Shown in pieces: positions 19,016-29,956 of a stretch of DNA of 64,000 nt. A program made the position numbers and the translations under genes. Below the pieces are notes generated by a model. The model had not been told where the DNA came from. It saw nothing but the letters and a program-made list of their open reading frames with translations, and searched no databases. Numbering within the stretch: position 1 is the stretch's first letter; each line of letters starts with the position of its first letter. This stretch comes from Akkermansia muciniphila (GTDB lineage Bacteria; Verrucomicrobiota; Verrucomicrobiia; Limisphaerales; UBA9464): positions 1 through 64,000 of the forward strand of contig CAMDGV010000017.1 of assembly GCA_945898055.1 (NCBI GenBank). The letters are read 5' to 3'.

Positions 19016-20125
19016 TCAAGCTAAAGCCGAAGTGGATTGAGCAGGAAACTCTAACAGGGCTCGGGTTCCACCACCCTCCATTGATTCCAAGCGGAAGACT
19101 GCGCATTCGCCGTAAATCTGCGCTAAACGCGCACGACAATTTGACGTCCCAATCCCGGATCCGACCCCTCGATCGAGGCTGAGTTCACCTCCAGTGTCCT
19201 CCACTTCAAGACGGATCCGACCTAGTGATAGCAACTGCGTCCGGATAAGAATAGTACAAGGACCCATTGTCGGTTCTAGGCCGTGTTTAATGGCATTCTC
19301 AACAAGGGGTTGGAGCAAAAAACTAGGAATCTTTACTTTCTCGGTACCCGGACCCAGTTGATGGCGAATCTGCAATCGTTCTCCAAACCTCATTTTTTCT
19401 AAGGCTAGATATCGGTCGATAAAAGCCATTTCCTCGGCCAACGGGACTAGAGGATTGCCTGACTGATCCAAGGTATGACGCAACAACCCCGCCAAAGCGA
19501 CTAGCATGGTGTCCGCGGCCTCCACGTCGCGGTACATTAAAGTACTAATTCCGTTCAGCGCATTAAAAAGAAAATGCGGATTCAACTGCATTTGAAGAGC
19601 GTACAAACGTGCTGAAGTGAGTCGATTTTCAAGTTCCAAGAGCCGTCGTTCGCGTTCTTCAAGACTTCGGAAATAAACCAACGCATGGGCGGTTGTCACG
19701 ACCACCCAATAAACAAGGACATTAAAGAAAAAGGTAGCGACCAAGACATAACGAAGAACGTCGTTGATTGGTTTTCCTACCCCTCGCCCCGGCAGAATAG
19801 GTTCGACAACTAGGGTCCGTAGAAGAATCCAAACCAAGGAAAAAACCACTCCAGCGACACCGTGTAAAACGACCCGGAGTCGCCAATGCGATCCGTCTAA
19901 AGGGAACAAACGAGTCAATCGGAAAGCCGGCAAAGAGAGCACAGCAAAAAGAAACCAATCGGCTAAAGCTCCAGAAATTGCCGACACCCAGAGCACTCCA
20001 TCGCCGAGTTTTGCTGCTTTCAGATAATATTGTCCGGCAAAAGCGAGAGCGATGAGCAACCAGACGAATCCATAGAGCAGGATTCTTTTATAAAATTGTA
20101 TTTGAGACGGGTTCAGCACCTGCAC
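19016..20125 (-). CDS. LytS/YehU-type sensor histidine kinase
   Basis: ALQMQLNPHFLFNALNGISTLMYRD; LLQPLVENAIKHGLEP; GSGIGTSNCRARL. Confidence 0.9.
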   Translation of the reverse strand: MQVLNPSQIQFYKRILLYGFVWLLIALAFAGQYYLKAAKLGDGVLWVSAISGALADWFLFAVLSLPAFRLTRLFPLDGSHWRLRVVLHGVAGVVFSLVWILLRTLVVEPILPGRGVGKPINDVLRYVLVATFFFNVLVYWVVVTTAHALVYFRSLEERERRLLELENRLTSARLYALQMQLNPHFLFNALNGISTLMYRDVEAADTMLVALAGLLRHTLDQSGNPLVPLAEEMAFIDRYLALEKMRFGERLQIRHQLGPGTEKVKIPSFLLQPLVENAIKHGLEPTMGPCTILIRTQLLSLGRIRLEVEDTGGELSLDRGVGSGIGTSNCRARLAQIYGECAVFRLESMEGGGTRALLEFPAQSTSALA

Positions 20126-20325
20126 ATACCAAGACTTAAGTGCGATTCTGGATTGGGGAAGGACGAATCTCGCGCGGGCGGGTTAGAAAATTAATTCAAG
20201 AAAAGTCTCATCTAGTTCCTCTGCTCGAGATCTCTGCCCGAAAAGTCTTTAGTTTTAGCGGAGAGCAGGTGAGGTGCGTGATTTAACACCTCACCGAGCG
20301 AACGATATTCAACTTGAAAAGGAGC

Positions 20326-22020
20326 TTAGACAGGTTCGGCCATCAAATCGTAGTCGGTGTGGCCGATAATCCGGACCGTAGCAAATCGCCCCAGAGGCAG
20401 GGTGCCTCGAACGTAAACTCGGCCATCAATATCTGGGGCGTCGGCTTCACCCCGAGCCATTAGGTACCGACCCTTCAACTGGGCCAACGAAGCGTCTTCA
20501 CCTCGGATCAATCCGTGTTCCCAAGAACGGACATTTGCCTTGTTCAAATCTTTGGCCGATGCCTCACCTTCAATTAGAACTCGGAGAGTGCGACCCATAA
20601 AGGATTCCGATACACCCACCGCGACGGTATGCTGAGCAGCCATAGCCAAATCACGACGCTTCTGACGCGTCTTTGGTGACAGCTGTTTTTCCATCTTCCC
20701 AGCGATGGTTCCATCCTCTTTGGAATAAGCGAAAACACCGAGTCGTTCGAAGCGCGTTTCTTCAATGAAGCGGAGCAGGGTCTTAAAATGAGTTTCGGTT
20801 TCACCCGGAAAACCAACGATAAAGGTCGTCCGCAAGGCGATGCCGGGAATACCAGCACGGATCCGCTGGATTAGTTCTCGGATATATTCCCCTGAGGTTT
20901 CGCGGCGCATCCGCGACAACATATCGTCGTGGATGTGTTGTAAGGGCATGTCCACATAGCGAGCCACCTTGGGGCATTCGGCGATGGTTTGGATCAATTC
21001 ATCGGTCCAATGAGCTGGATGCGTATAGAGTAAGCGAATCCAAAAGTGCCCCTCGAGTGCGTTTAGTTCCCGCAGAAGAGTACAGAGCGTCGTGGCATCG
21101 ACTGGTAAAGCTTTCGTGGCGGCGGTGAAACGATCCGGTGAGGCAATGGCCCGGCTGTGGTTGGGTCGTAGATCTAGACCGTAATAGGTTGAATCTTGAG
21201 AAATGAGATTTAGTTCTTTGACCCCATCCGCAATGAGAGCTTTGGCCTCCGCAACAATGTCTTTCTGAGTTCGACTACGGTGCGAACCACGCATCCGAGG
21301 GATGATGCAGAAACTGCAAGGATGGTTACACCCCTCGGCGATCTTGACGTAAGCAAAATGCTTTGGGGTCAGTCGGAAGCGGGGTGTCTCAAACTGAGGA
21401 ATATAGAGCGGCCGAGCAGTGACATCGACCGAAGGGGCGTCCGCCTCGGCGCGGGTTAAAGCGATCCGAGTTTTGCCAAACCGATCCGTTAGACGAAGAG
21501 ACTCTTCATGATCGTGAGTGACGGGAGTTTTTCCCTCGAGTTCCTGAAGTCGACCTTTGACTTTAGAACGAATCAACTTACTGGAATCGGCACTGACGGA
21601 AAGAGTCTCGATTCGAGCGGCTCGTTTGGCGATGGCATCTTCGACCAAAGCGCCAACCTGTTCCACCTGATCAATCCCCATAAAGACATCCACTTCCGGC
21701 ATAAGCTTGGGGAGTTCATCGCGAAAGCGCTGTGGCATACACCCTGAAACAATGAGGGCTTGCCCACGGTTGGAGGCTTTGCGCAGTTCATTTTGCTCGA
21801 GAATCGTATCAATTGATTCCTCCTGAGCGGCATCAATAAACGAGCAGGTATTGACGATGACAGCATCAGCGAGGGAAGCGTCATTGACGATTTCGACTCC
21901 CGCTTTTAGCAGAGAGCCCAGCATAATTTCGGCATCGACCAAATTCTTGGCGCAACCGAGGGAAATTAATCCGACTCGTCGTGGAGGTGGAACTGTTCCC
22001 GCTGACTTCATCTTGATCAC
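20326..22020 (-). CDS. rimO: Ribosomal protein S12 methylthiotransferase RimO (extended)
   Basis: VGLISLGCAKNLVDAEIMLG; KIAEGCNHPCSFCIIPRMRGSHRSR; C-terminal TRAM-like region. Confidence 0.9.
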   Translation of the reverse strand: MIKMKSAGTVPPPRRVGLISLGCAKNLVDAEIMLGSLLKAGVEIVNDASLADAVIVNTCSFIDAAQEESIDTILEQNELRKASNRGQALIVSGCMPQRFRDELPKLMPEVDVFMGIDQVEQVGALVEDAIAKRAARIETLSVSADSSKLIRSKVKGRLQELEGKTPVTHDHEESLRLTDRFGKTRIALTRAEADAPSVDVTARPLYIPQFETPRFRLTPKHFAYVKIAEGCNHPCSFCIIPRMRGSHRSRTQKDIVAEAKALIADGVKELNLISQDSTYYGLDLRPNHSRAIASPDRFTAATKALPVDATTLCTLLRELNALEGHFWIRLLYTHPAHWTDELIQTIAECPKVARYVDMPLQHIHDDMLSRMRRETSGEYIRELIQRIRAGIPGIALRTTFIVGFPGETETHFKTLLRFIEETRFERLGVFAYSKEDGTIAGKMEKQLSPKTRQKRRDLAMAAQHTVAVGVSESFMGRTLRVLIEGEASAKDLNKANVRSWEHGLIRGEDASLAQLKGRYLMARGEADAPDIDGRVYVRGTLPLGRFATVRIIGHTDYDLMAEPV

Positions 22021-22289
22021 TGTTGGAGGAGCTTAGAGCGATTGAATAGGCAGCGGCAATCCTTCAAACCAAGAGATACGTGACCGACCGAACTCTATCG
22101 GTGATAAAATGACCTGCGATTGAGGTCTAAACTGAGCGAGACCTACTACTTTTGGCGGCATCAGGTTAACCTGCATGAGTACTTAAGTTTAAGGAGAGAG
22201 AAAAACCAGTCACACCTTCTATCCCTTGATCCAGCGTACTTTGATCACTCGGAAATTGTAGGTCGCGCGCCCGAAATGGACTGAGCGGA

Positions 22290-23522
22290 TTAGGAAACAT
22301 TTCCAGAACCCCGAAGGTCGAGGCAAAGGAGTTCACCCTTCCAATTGCGGATGTAGAGACGCCCATTCGAAAGCACTGGTGCGGTCCAAAATTTGCCGCC
22401 AGAAACTTGGGCTCGAGCTATCTCTTCGTACTTGTCTGGAGAACCCTTGACCACGACCAACTCCCCACGACCTGTCAACCAAAGGATTTTACCCTCTGCG
22501 GCAGAAAGTGCCCCCGTCTCTGCTTTTGAACTTTCCCAGTGCAATCGACCGGTAGCGAGGTCGAAACATTTAAGGCGTGAATCTCCATCCCCGCCATCTC
22601 CATCGAGGCCATAGACCCGCCCCTCTAGAACGACCGGGGACTGCATGTGGGCCCTGAGCAATTTGTGTTTCCACAGTTCAGTGGCTGAGGAGTCAGTAAA
22701 GCGGATCGCTGTTGCTCCGGTGCCGTAACCAGAAGTGAGCAGCATTATATCCCCAGAGATCACTGGGTCAGCGGCGTTGACATCATATTTCGTTTTCCAG
22801 GGATGTCGCCAGAGTTCTCGTCCAGTGCCGGGTTCGATGGCGATAACATGGCGGAAGCTAAATAAGGCGAGAGCTTGTTGGTTGCCGATTTGGAAGGGGA
22901 CTGGTGTACCGTATCCACTGGGTCCTTGGCCATTTAGCCAGACCTTTTTACCGGTTGTTTTATCGAGCCCCACCCCTGCATCGCCGGCATTAAAGATAAC
23001 TAGTCCCTTGTGAATATAAGGAGCACCTGCGAAGCCCCATTCCGGAGTCTTTGCACCCAGATTTGAGGAGAGTTCTTGTTGCCAAACGAGCTCGCCGGTG
23101 GAGGCATTAAGGCAGAGCACTCGACCGGATTTAGAAACTGTGTAGAGGCGATCGCCATCCAAGGTGGGGGTGGCACTCGTGCCGCCTTCGTAATAATGAT
23201 CCGCCAAGGGTTGAGGGTAGGAGTAGCGCCAGAGTTCCTTACCGCTCATGCTGTCTAGGCAAAGGACACTGTCGTTACCTTTGCTTTTTTGACCATCGTG
23301 GCCGGTCGTGAAAAGCCGGTTTCCAGCGACGACCATTCCGGAAAATCCAGCGCCAACAGCACTCTTCCAAACTTGTTTAGGCTGTCCAGCGGGCCAAGCC
23401 CCTAGCCAGTTTTTCTCCTTAGAAACACCGTCGGCGTCCGGACCACGGAAGCGTGGCCAATCTGCACCGTAAGCAGAGCTAAGAAGTCCGGTGCTAAGAA
23501 TGAGACAAGCAAGTGAGCGCAT
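22290..23522 (-). CDS. PQQ-binding-like beta-propeller repeat protein
   Basis: DWPRFRGPDADGVSKEKNWLGAWP; repeated LYTVSKSGRVLCLNASTGELVWQQ units. Confidence 0.85.
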   Translation of the reverse strand: MRSLACLILSTGLLSSAYGADWPRFRGPDADGVSKEKNWLGAWPAGQPKQVWKSAVGAGFSGMVVAGNRLFTTGHDGQKSKGNDSVLCLDSMSGKELWRYSYPQPLADHYYEGGTSATPTLDGDRLYTVSKSGRVLCLNASTGELVWQQELSSNLGAKTPEWGFAGAPYIHKGLVIFNAGDAGVGLDKTTGKKVWLNGQGPSGYGTPVPFQIGNQQALALFSFRHVIAIEPGTGRELWRHPWKTKYDVNAADPVISGDIMLLTSGYGTGATAIRFTDSSATELWKHKLLRAHMQSPVVLEGRVYGLDGDGGDGDSRLKCFDLATGRLHWESSKAETGALSAAEGKILWLTGRGELVVVKGSPDKYEEIARAQVSGGKFWTAPVLSNGRLYIRNWKGELLCLDLRGSGNVS

Positions 23523-23539
23523 AAATAAGAAAGGTATGC

Positions 23540-26158
23540 GTGAAGCTTAAGACGTCAATGCAGCGTCTTGATCGAATGGAAAAAGTGAGGCAGAGGATTT
23601 CTTTCTTCCTTTTGATTTTTGCGCCTTTGACCTTCATCTTACAAGCGTCTGAGCGTGCGTGTGCCACCGTCAGACCTTTGATTATGGATTTTGTGTTTTC
23701 TTGTCCCAGGCTCAGTCGAACTTTTCGATGGCACCTTGTTTTGGTCAGTCTTTTGATGGGTGGAATCAACGGTCTTTTCGGGGCGTCGATGGGTGAGATG
23801 CCCTCGAGGATCCAGACAGAGATCGAGGTTGTCCCTTCTTCGCCTGATCCAAAGATGGCGCATCATGGGTTGCCGTTGGCGCGTAATATCGGACTTCCAG
23901 CACCCGATCTCAGCGCTATTTTTCTCGAAGATCAATCTGCCGAAAAAGTAACCCAAGCCAAGTCACCTCGACGCCTTGGTATCAAGCGTCCCCTCAGTGA
24001 GGTTAAACCGGCCGCTGCTGAGTGGACTCTTTTGGGGGATGGGAGTCGGGTCTGGGCGGGGCAATTTGAGTCGGCTGGGGCCTTAGGCATTCGATTGCAT
24101 TTTACTTCTGTGACCCTTCCTCCTGGGGGCGTGCTCATCGTTTATGATCCGGAGAACCCAGATCAAGCGGAAGGCCCCTTCGATCGAGCCTATCTAGCGG
24201 GCCGCGACAGTTTTTGGTCGTCCACCGTTTTTTCTGGAGTGGTGATTGTGGAAGCGCAGGTTCCCGCGGGCAGCCGTTTAGCCGAATTCAGTCTCAAGGA
24301 ACTCACGCACAACTATCGTCAGTTAGCGGTTGGCGAAGCTAAATCAGCGCAATCTTGCGAGTTAGACTTCGGATGTGAATTGGCCCAATGGGGAACTGCA
24401 GGTGCGGCGGTCTCGGGGGTTGGAGTTGTCTCGAAGAGCGGGGCTATTTTTTGCACGGGTTGCCTGTTAAATGATAAAGATCCAGCCCCTTTATCTAACT
24501 ATTATTTGACGGCGGCCCATTGCATTCGAGACCAAGAAGAGGCTGATTCGGTGGAACTTTATTGGTTGTACCAAACAACCTCTTGCGAGGGCCTGAAACC
24601 GAATATGTCCACCGTTCCCCGGACGCGTGGCGGAGGCGAAATTTTGTCGCGCCGAGCAGAGGGTGAACAACGCCATCGAAATGATCATGTCTTTCTCCAG
24701 TTGCGCGGCGCAATTCCGCTGGGGGTCACTTATGCCGGATGGTCGACAAATAGCCCAGCAGTCAATGAAATTGCCACCTGTATTCACCATCCCAGTGGCG
24801 ATTACAAACGGATTAGTCACGGGACGATCGATTCAAGATATTCAACAGACAATTTTTGGGAAGTTCTTTGGTTACCCAATCGAGGTGTTACAGAAAAGGG
24901 GAGTTCTGGAGGGCCACTTTTCAATGCAAAACAGCAGGTAATCGGACACTTATGCCATGGAGCGTCAAATTGTAATGACAGTAACCCTGAGAATCAATTT
25001 GACTATTTCGGGAGGTTTTCGATCACCTTTGAGTTTGTGCATTATTGGCTGCTGAATGAAGAGTTACCCGCTGTTCCGGTTAACGATGCCTTTGAGTCTC
25101 CCAAGATTTTAAAAGGTTTTTCTGGGACACTCTCTGACAATAATCTCCGAGGATCTCGGCAAATGGGCGAACCCTCGATTGATACAATCGTGGGCGGGAC
25201 CTCGTTATGGTACAGTTGGATTGCTCCAGCAGCGGGGCGGGCCACCTTTGATACACTTGGCAGTGCCGTTAACACCCTTTTAGCGGTTTACACGGGAACA
25301 ACTCTCGGTGCGATCACCTTAAAAGCGGAGAATGACGATTGGGTCTTTGGGGAAGTGTTACAGAGTAAGGTTGAGTTGACCGTGGTGGAGGGAACTCAGT
25401 ACAGCATTGCGGTCGATAGTTACGATGCAAGTTTCGACCCCGCACGGTCGCCGATCATTTTGCATTGGTTTCTGCCAGAAGGGCCACCAGGAGGTGAAGG
25501 CAACGACAGTTTTAGCAAACCAATAACCTTGACCGGAAGTCGTGGGCAAGTTCGTGGGGCTAACCTCAATTACAGCCGAGAAATAGGGGAACCATCCCAT
25601 CAACCGGTTGGGTTTTCAGCGGCCCGAATTGGGCGACGATCCGCTTGGTGGTCTTGGACGGCGCCGGCATCTCAAAGAGTAACCTTTGATACTTTGGGCA
25701 GCGACTTCGACACCGTGATGGCTGTTTACACTGGGAGTGACTTGGTCTCGTTGATTCCTGTGATCCAGAACGATGATATTAATCTCGGCACCGTGCAGAG
25801 TCGAGTCACCTTCGATGCGGAGGCTGGCACGGTCTACTGGATTGCGGTGGACGGATTCCGTTCGGCAACCCCTCTTCAAGTGGATCAGAGGGAAGGTACC
25901 ATCGTCCTTAATTGGAGTCGGGAAGCTCCACTGATTATCGAAGGGCGTTGGAACGGCAAGCTGTTGGTAGAAATTAGTTATGCATCAGAGGTCGGGCGTT
26001 CTTACAGACTCGAGTCGACGACAGATTTAGGTCAAGTGCCGGTGGTGTGGACCGCATTGGAGGAGCAAATTGGTAATGGAACGTCGATGATATTTGTTGA
26101 CCGTTCATCAAATCGTCTGGAAGTGCAGCGGAAATATTATCGGGTGGTTACGTTCTAA
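23540..26158 (+). CDS. Secreted trypsin-like serine protease with C-terminal repeat domains
   Basis: YYLTAAHCIRD; KGSSGGPLFNAKQQVIGHLCHG; two WYSWIAPA/WWSWTAPA..VTFDTLGS domains. Confidence 0.8.
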   Translation: MKLKTSMQRLDRMEKVRQRISFFLLIFAPLTFILQASERACATVRPLIMDFVFSCPRLSRTFRWHLVLVSLLMGGINGLFGASMGEMPSRIQTEIEVVPSSPDPKMAHHGLPLARNIGLPAPDLSAIFLEDQSAEKVTQAKSPRRLGIKRPLSEVKPAAAEWTLLGDGSRVWAGQFESAGALGIRLHFTSVTLPPGGVLIVYDPENPDQAEGPFDRAYLAGRDSFWSSTVFSGVVIVEAQVPAGSRLAEFSLKELTHNYRQLAVGEAKSAQSCELDFGCELAQWGTAGAAVSGVGVVSKSGAIFCTGCLLNDKDPAPLSNYYLTAAHCIRDQEEADSVELYWLYQTTSCEGLKPNMSTVPRTRGGGEILSRRAEGEQRHRNDHVFLQLRGAIPLGVTYAGWSTNSPAVNEIATCIHHPSGDYKRISHGTIDSRYSTDNFWEVLWLPNRGVTEKGSSGGPLFNAKQQVIGHLCHGASNCNDSNPENQFDYFGRFSITFEFVHYWLLNEELPAVPVNDAFESPKILKGFSGTLSDNNLRGSRQMGEPSIDTIVGGTSLWYSWIAPAAGRATFDTLGSAVNTLLAVYTGTTLGAITLKAENDDWVFGEVLQSKVELTVVEGTQYSIAVDSYDASFDPARSPIILHWFLPEGPPGGEGNDSFSKPITLTGSRGQVRGANLNYSREIGEPSHQPVGFSAARIGRRSAWWSWTAPASQRVTFDTLGSDFDTVMAVYTGSDLVSLIPVIQNDDINLGTVQSRVTFDAEAGTVYWIAVDGFRSATPLQVDQREGTIVLNWSREAPLIIEGRWNGKLLVEISYASEVGRSYRLESTTDLGQVPVVWTALEEQIGNGTSMIFVDRSSNRLEVQRKYYRVVTF

Positions 26159-26383
26159 GAGTGTGGGTGATCAACCTGAAGGATCGAAGGGTCAATAAAT
26201 GACCCATTCCACGAGTTTAAAGAGAGATTTCGCCCTTCTCTTCTGACTTTTTTGACGGGCAACAGGATCCATCGGTAGTTTAATTTCCACCGTATCTGCG
26301 AAACCCTTTTAGGGAAGATGGACGATCAATCGATCATCGCCGCTTGCTCCGCGGGGAGTTGCGCCGTTAGCCTAACCCTAAGG

Positions 26384-27754
26384 ATGCATTCTGTACTTAT
26401 TTCAGGAGGACGGGTGATTGATCCGGCCAACAGGGTGGATGAGTTGACTGACGTCCTGTTGACCGACGGTCGGATTGCGGCGCTCGGACTGGGCTTATCA
26501 GCACCTCTGGGAACGGAGCGGGTGGATGCCACCGGTTTGGTCGTCGTCCCTGGGTTGATTGATCTTCATGTTCACTTTCGGGAGCCAGGCCAGACGACGA
26601 AAGAGACCGTATTAACTGGATCACAGGCGGCGGCACGCGGTGGATTTACCACTGTCGTTTGCATGCCCAATACTTCACCCAGTATTGATTCAGCGGCGAC
26701 CGTGGCATTGATCCAAGAACGCGCTAGGAAATGTCCCGTGCGAGTCGAGATAACTGGGGCTTTGAGCAAGGGGATTTCCGGTGAAGAATTAGCCCCGATC
26801 GGTTCATTAGCGAAGGCAGGGGTCGTCGCTTTATCGGATGACGGTCGCTGCATTCAGGATAATGATTTAATGCGACGCGCTCTAGAATACGCGCGTCAGT
26901 TTGGCTTGCCGGTAATGGACCATTGTCAGGACTATAGTCTGGTGAAAGACGGGGTCATGCACGAAGGGTTGCATAGTCTTCGACTAGGTCTGCGCGGATG
27001 GCCCTCAGCCGGTGAAGAAATGATTGTGGCGCGGAACATTCTTCTGGCGGAGCAGACCGGTACCCCGATTCATTGCCAGCATGTGAGTGCGGCAGGAAGT
27101 GTCCGATTGATTCGGGAAGCGAAGAAACGTGGCGTGCCAATTTCGGGCGAAGCGTGTCCGCACCATTTTACTTTAACTGACGCCTGTGTGGCGGGCAGTA
27201 CTGTGTTTTGGCAAACGGACGGAGCCGAGTTACTGGGGCGAGGAGTGGGTGGAAACGGGCAGCCGGAATGGCCGGTGTACCACACTCATTTTAAGATGAA
27301 CCCGCCGCTCCGTTCAGCCGCAGACCGAGAAGCCATCTTGGCTGGATTAGTGGACGGCACCCTAGAAATTATTTCTAGCGATCATGCGCCCCATACCGAG
27401 TCGGAAAAAGATATGGAGTTTGATTACGCGCCCTTCGGCATTACGGGATTGGAAGTCGAATTGGCTTTGACCCTGATGCAACTTTTCCACACTGAGCGAA
27501 TGGAACTTTCCGACATCATCGCCAAGTTAACTCTCAATCCCGCTCGTTTTTTGAATCTCTCTGGGGGACGAGGCACGTTGTCGATTGGAGCATTGGGCGA
27601 TGTGACACTGATCGATCCCTCGGCTGAATGGGTTTGCGATCGAGCCAACACCGCAAGCAAGTGTCGCAACAATCCATTTCACGGTTGGACTATGAGGGGT
27701 AAAGTTATTCGGACAATCGTGGGTGCCCAGACGGTGTATGAAAGCAGTTCTTGA
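26384..27754 (+). CDS. pyrC: Dihydroorotase
   Basis: GLIDLHVHFREPGQTTKETVLTGSQAAARGGFTTVVCMPNT; ISSDHAPHTESEK; ORF opens at 26318, likely ATG at 26384. Confidence 0.9.
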   Translation: MHSVLISGGRVIDPANRVDELTDVLLTDGRIAALGLGLSAPLGTERVDATGLVVVPGLIDLHVHFREPGQTTKETVLTGSQAAARGGFTTVVCMPNTSPSIDSAATVALIQERARKCPVRVEITGALSKGISGEELAPIGSLAKAGVVALSDDGRCIQDNDLMRRALEYARQFGLPVMDHCQDYSLVKDGVMHEGLHSLRLGLRGWPSAGEEMIVARNILLAEQTGTPIHCQHVSAAGSVRLIREAKKRGVPISGEACPHHFTLTDACVAGSTVFWQTDGAELLGRGVGGNGQPEWPVYHTHFKMNPPLRSAADREAILAGLVDGTLEIISSDHAPHTESEKDMEFDYAPFGITGLEVELALTLMQLFHTERMELSDIIAKLTLNPARFLNLSGGRGTLSIGALGDVTLIDPSAEWVCDRANTASKCRNNPFHGWTMRGKVIRTIVGAQTVYESSS

Positions 27755-27799
27755 AGGGTTTATGCTGGATACCAAGAGAGATTAAAGATACTTTTATCC

Positions 27800-29809
27800 G
27801 TGTTTTTGAGGGCTTTTCTTCCGATTTCATTAGTTTTGTCGAGGGGTATTCTTGGAGATTTACCACAATCGGCTCCCCCTGTTTTCTTGGCGGAACGAAA
27901 CGTCACTCGTTCCCCTCTTCCGGCGAAATCTAACCCTGTTTCGTCTTGGCTGGAGTACGACATGGGGGATCCAAGCCCAGAGGAGCAGGCTTATTTAGAA
28001 CGAATTAATCGGGCGCGACTGTGGCCAACTGAGGAGGGTGTTATTTTGGCTAATAGCTCCGACCCAGATTTGTTGAAAGCCTACCAATTTTTCGAAGTCG
28101 ATCTGCAGCGGGCGGTCAATGAAATTGCAGACTATCCCGCCGTGGCCCCACTGGTATTCGAACCGAGACTTATTACCGCTGCTCGACGGCACACCGAGTA
28201 CATGTTGGAGAATGCGGTCCAAGAACATGAGGAGCATTCGCCGGAGACCGGACTCGTTCTCAATACCTCAGCCTCTCGGGTGACGGCAGTGGGTTATCCT
28301 TGGACAACACTCGGGGAAAGTATTTTTTCTTATGCGACTTCGCCCGATCACGGTCATGCTGGCTTCGAAATTGATTGGGGACCGGGTGATGGCGGGGTTC
28401 AGAGGCCGCCTGGTCACCGAAACAGCAATCACACGTCCGCCTATCGAGAAATCGGGATTGGGGTAACCAACGCCAGCAACACCCGAGTTGAAGATGGGAT
28501 CAGTCGAAAAGTAGGGCCGCAGTTAGTAAGCATGAGTTTTGCCGATCGAGCTCTTTCGATGGCCCGCATCACTGGGGTTGTTTACTATGACCTCAATACC
28601 AACGGGGTCTACGATGCAGGGGAAGGGGTTTCTGGGGTTCATGTTGAAGCACCCGAGGGGCAATCATCAGCCATGACTCGGCGTTCTGGCGGGTATGCCG
28701 TCCGGGCGGCGGTTGCTCCAAACACTCTGAGATTTCGTGCCGGAGCTCGAGACTTGGCGACAAATACCATCGTGGGAATATCGGAATCGACGGTGAAACT
28801 AGACCTGATGCTCCCCCTAGTGGTGAGCCGAGTTCATGGGCCGAATAACGCTTCGGTCCGGTCGGGGACCCTGTACTTTCCGACTCAAATGCCAGGGGCT
28901 GAAAGGTATCACTGGTCGTCGGTTCGCTTGGAGGGAACGCGAGGAATCGAGGGAGCCGAAACAGGAACAGACGCTTTTGACGTCGAGGTGAGTTCCGGTT
29001 GGAATCCCATCCGCAGTGGAAGTGCTGCCGTGGGTTTAAATTCGTTTCACCTTGTTCACGGCACTCCAAGCCTTCAGGTGTTAACCTACAGAAACCAGAT
29101 TCGGCCGAGTGCTACAGGTCTTCTACGGTTTCGCTCTCGATTAGGATTTTCCACCAGCACCCAGGTTGCTTTGGTGGAGGTAGCGGAGAGTGGCAGCGAC
29201 GAATGGCAACCGGTTTTCACTCAACGCGGATGGGGTATTGGTGGAACCTCGCAAACATCCTACGTGTCGGCCGAAGTCTCCTTGGCCCGCTACGCTGGCC
29301 GGAATATTCGAATCAGATTTTGTTATCGGGTTGAATCGGGATCTTATTTTAATCAGGAAACAGCGTCCTTTGGTTGGCACTTTGATGAAATTCAGTTTGC
29401 CTCCACCTCATTCTTGGTGAATGACCTCGCTGGAGACAGCCCAGCGGACGGTGGCTTTGTCTTTCAACCGAGTCGCTTAGGCTCTTATGAGTTGCGCTCG
29501 CAGCCGATATTTAATGGCCGTGCTTTGGCGTGGTCACCCCCTTTGCCAGTGACAGCAGTGGAGAGCAGTCCGTTGGGAAGTGTGGTGGTGATCGGAGCGC
29601 TGCAACAACTTTCGGAGGGGCGACACCGGTTGGGATTTGATCTTCGCAGCGGTGTGGGCGGCGTGTGGAAACTGGAATCGGCTTCGAGCCCATCGGGACC
29701 TTGGGTTGAGGTTTCCGGAGCGACTTTGTCCTGGGAAAGTGCGAACCGCTGGGACTTCACTTTCCCTTCACCCGCAGCCTCAATCTTCTACCGAATTCGA
29801 GTTAATTAA
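27800..29809 (+). CDS. CAP/SCP-domain secreted protein
   Basis: YLERINRARLWP; AARRHTEYMLEN; NHTSAYREIGIGV. Confidence 0.75.
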   Translation: MFLRAFLPISLVLSRGILGDLPQSAPPVFLAERNVTRSPLPAKSNPVSSWLEYDMGDPSPEEQAYLERINRARLWPTEEGVILANSSDPDLLKAYQFFEVDLQRAVNEIADYPAVAPLVFEPRLITAARRHTEYMLENAVQEHEEHSPETGLVLNTSASRVTAVGYPWTTLGESIFSYATSPDHGHAGFEIDWGPGDGGVQRPPGHRNSNHTSAYREIGIGVTNASNTRVEDGISRKVGPQLVSMSFADRALSMARITGVVYYDLNTNGVYDAGEGVSGVHVEAPEGQSSAMTRRSGGYAVRAAVAPNTLRFRAGARDLATNTIVGISESTVKLDLMLPLVVSRVHGPNNASVRSGTLYFPTQMPGAERYHWSSVRLEGTRGIEGAETGTDAFDVEVSSGWNPIRSGSAAVGLNSFHLVHGTPSLQVLTYRNQIRPSATGLLRFRSRLGFSTSTQVALVEVAESGSDEWQPVFTQRGWGIGGTSQTSYVSAEVSLARYAGRNIRIRFCYRVESGSYFNQETASFGWHFDEIQFASTSFLVNDLAGDSPADGGFVFQPSRLGSYELRSQPIFNGRALAWSPPLPVTAVESSPLGSVVVIGALQQLSEGRHRLGFDLRSGVGGVWKLESASSPSGPWVEVSGATLSWESANRWDFTFPSPAASIFYRIRVN

Positions 29810-29956
29810 TCGAGGCAAAGCCTTTTTTATTCTGCTCAACCTGCTTACTTATGTTGATAGTTTTGCTAATATTCAAAGGGAACGTTTGACGCAGGTTTAG
29901 TTAGGGCATTATCTATAGCAACGCGTGAGTTTCTAAAAGCATCGAGCTTTCCTGAA

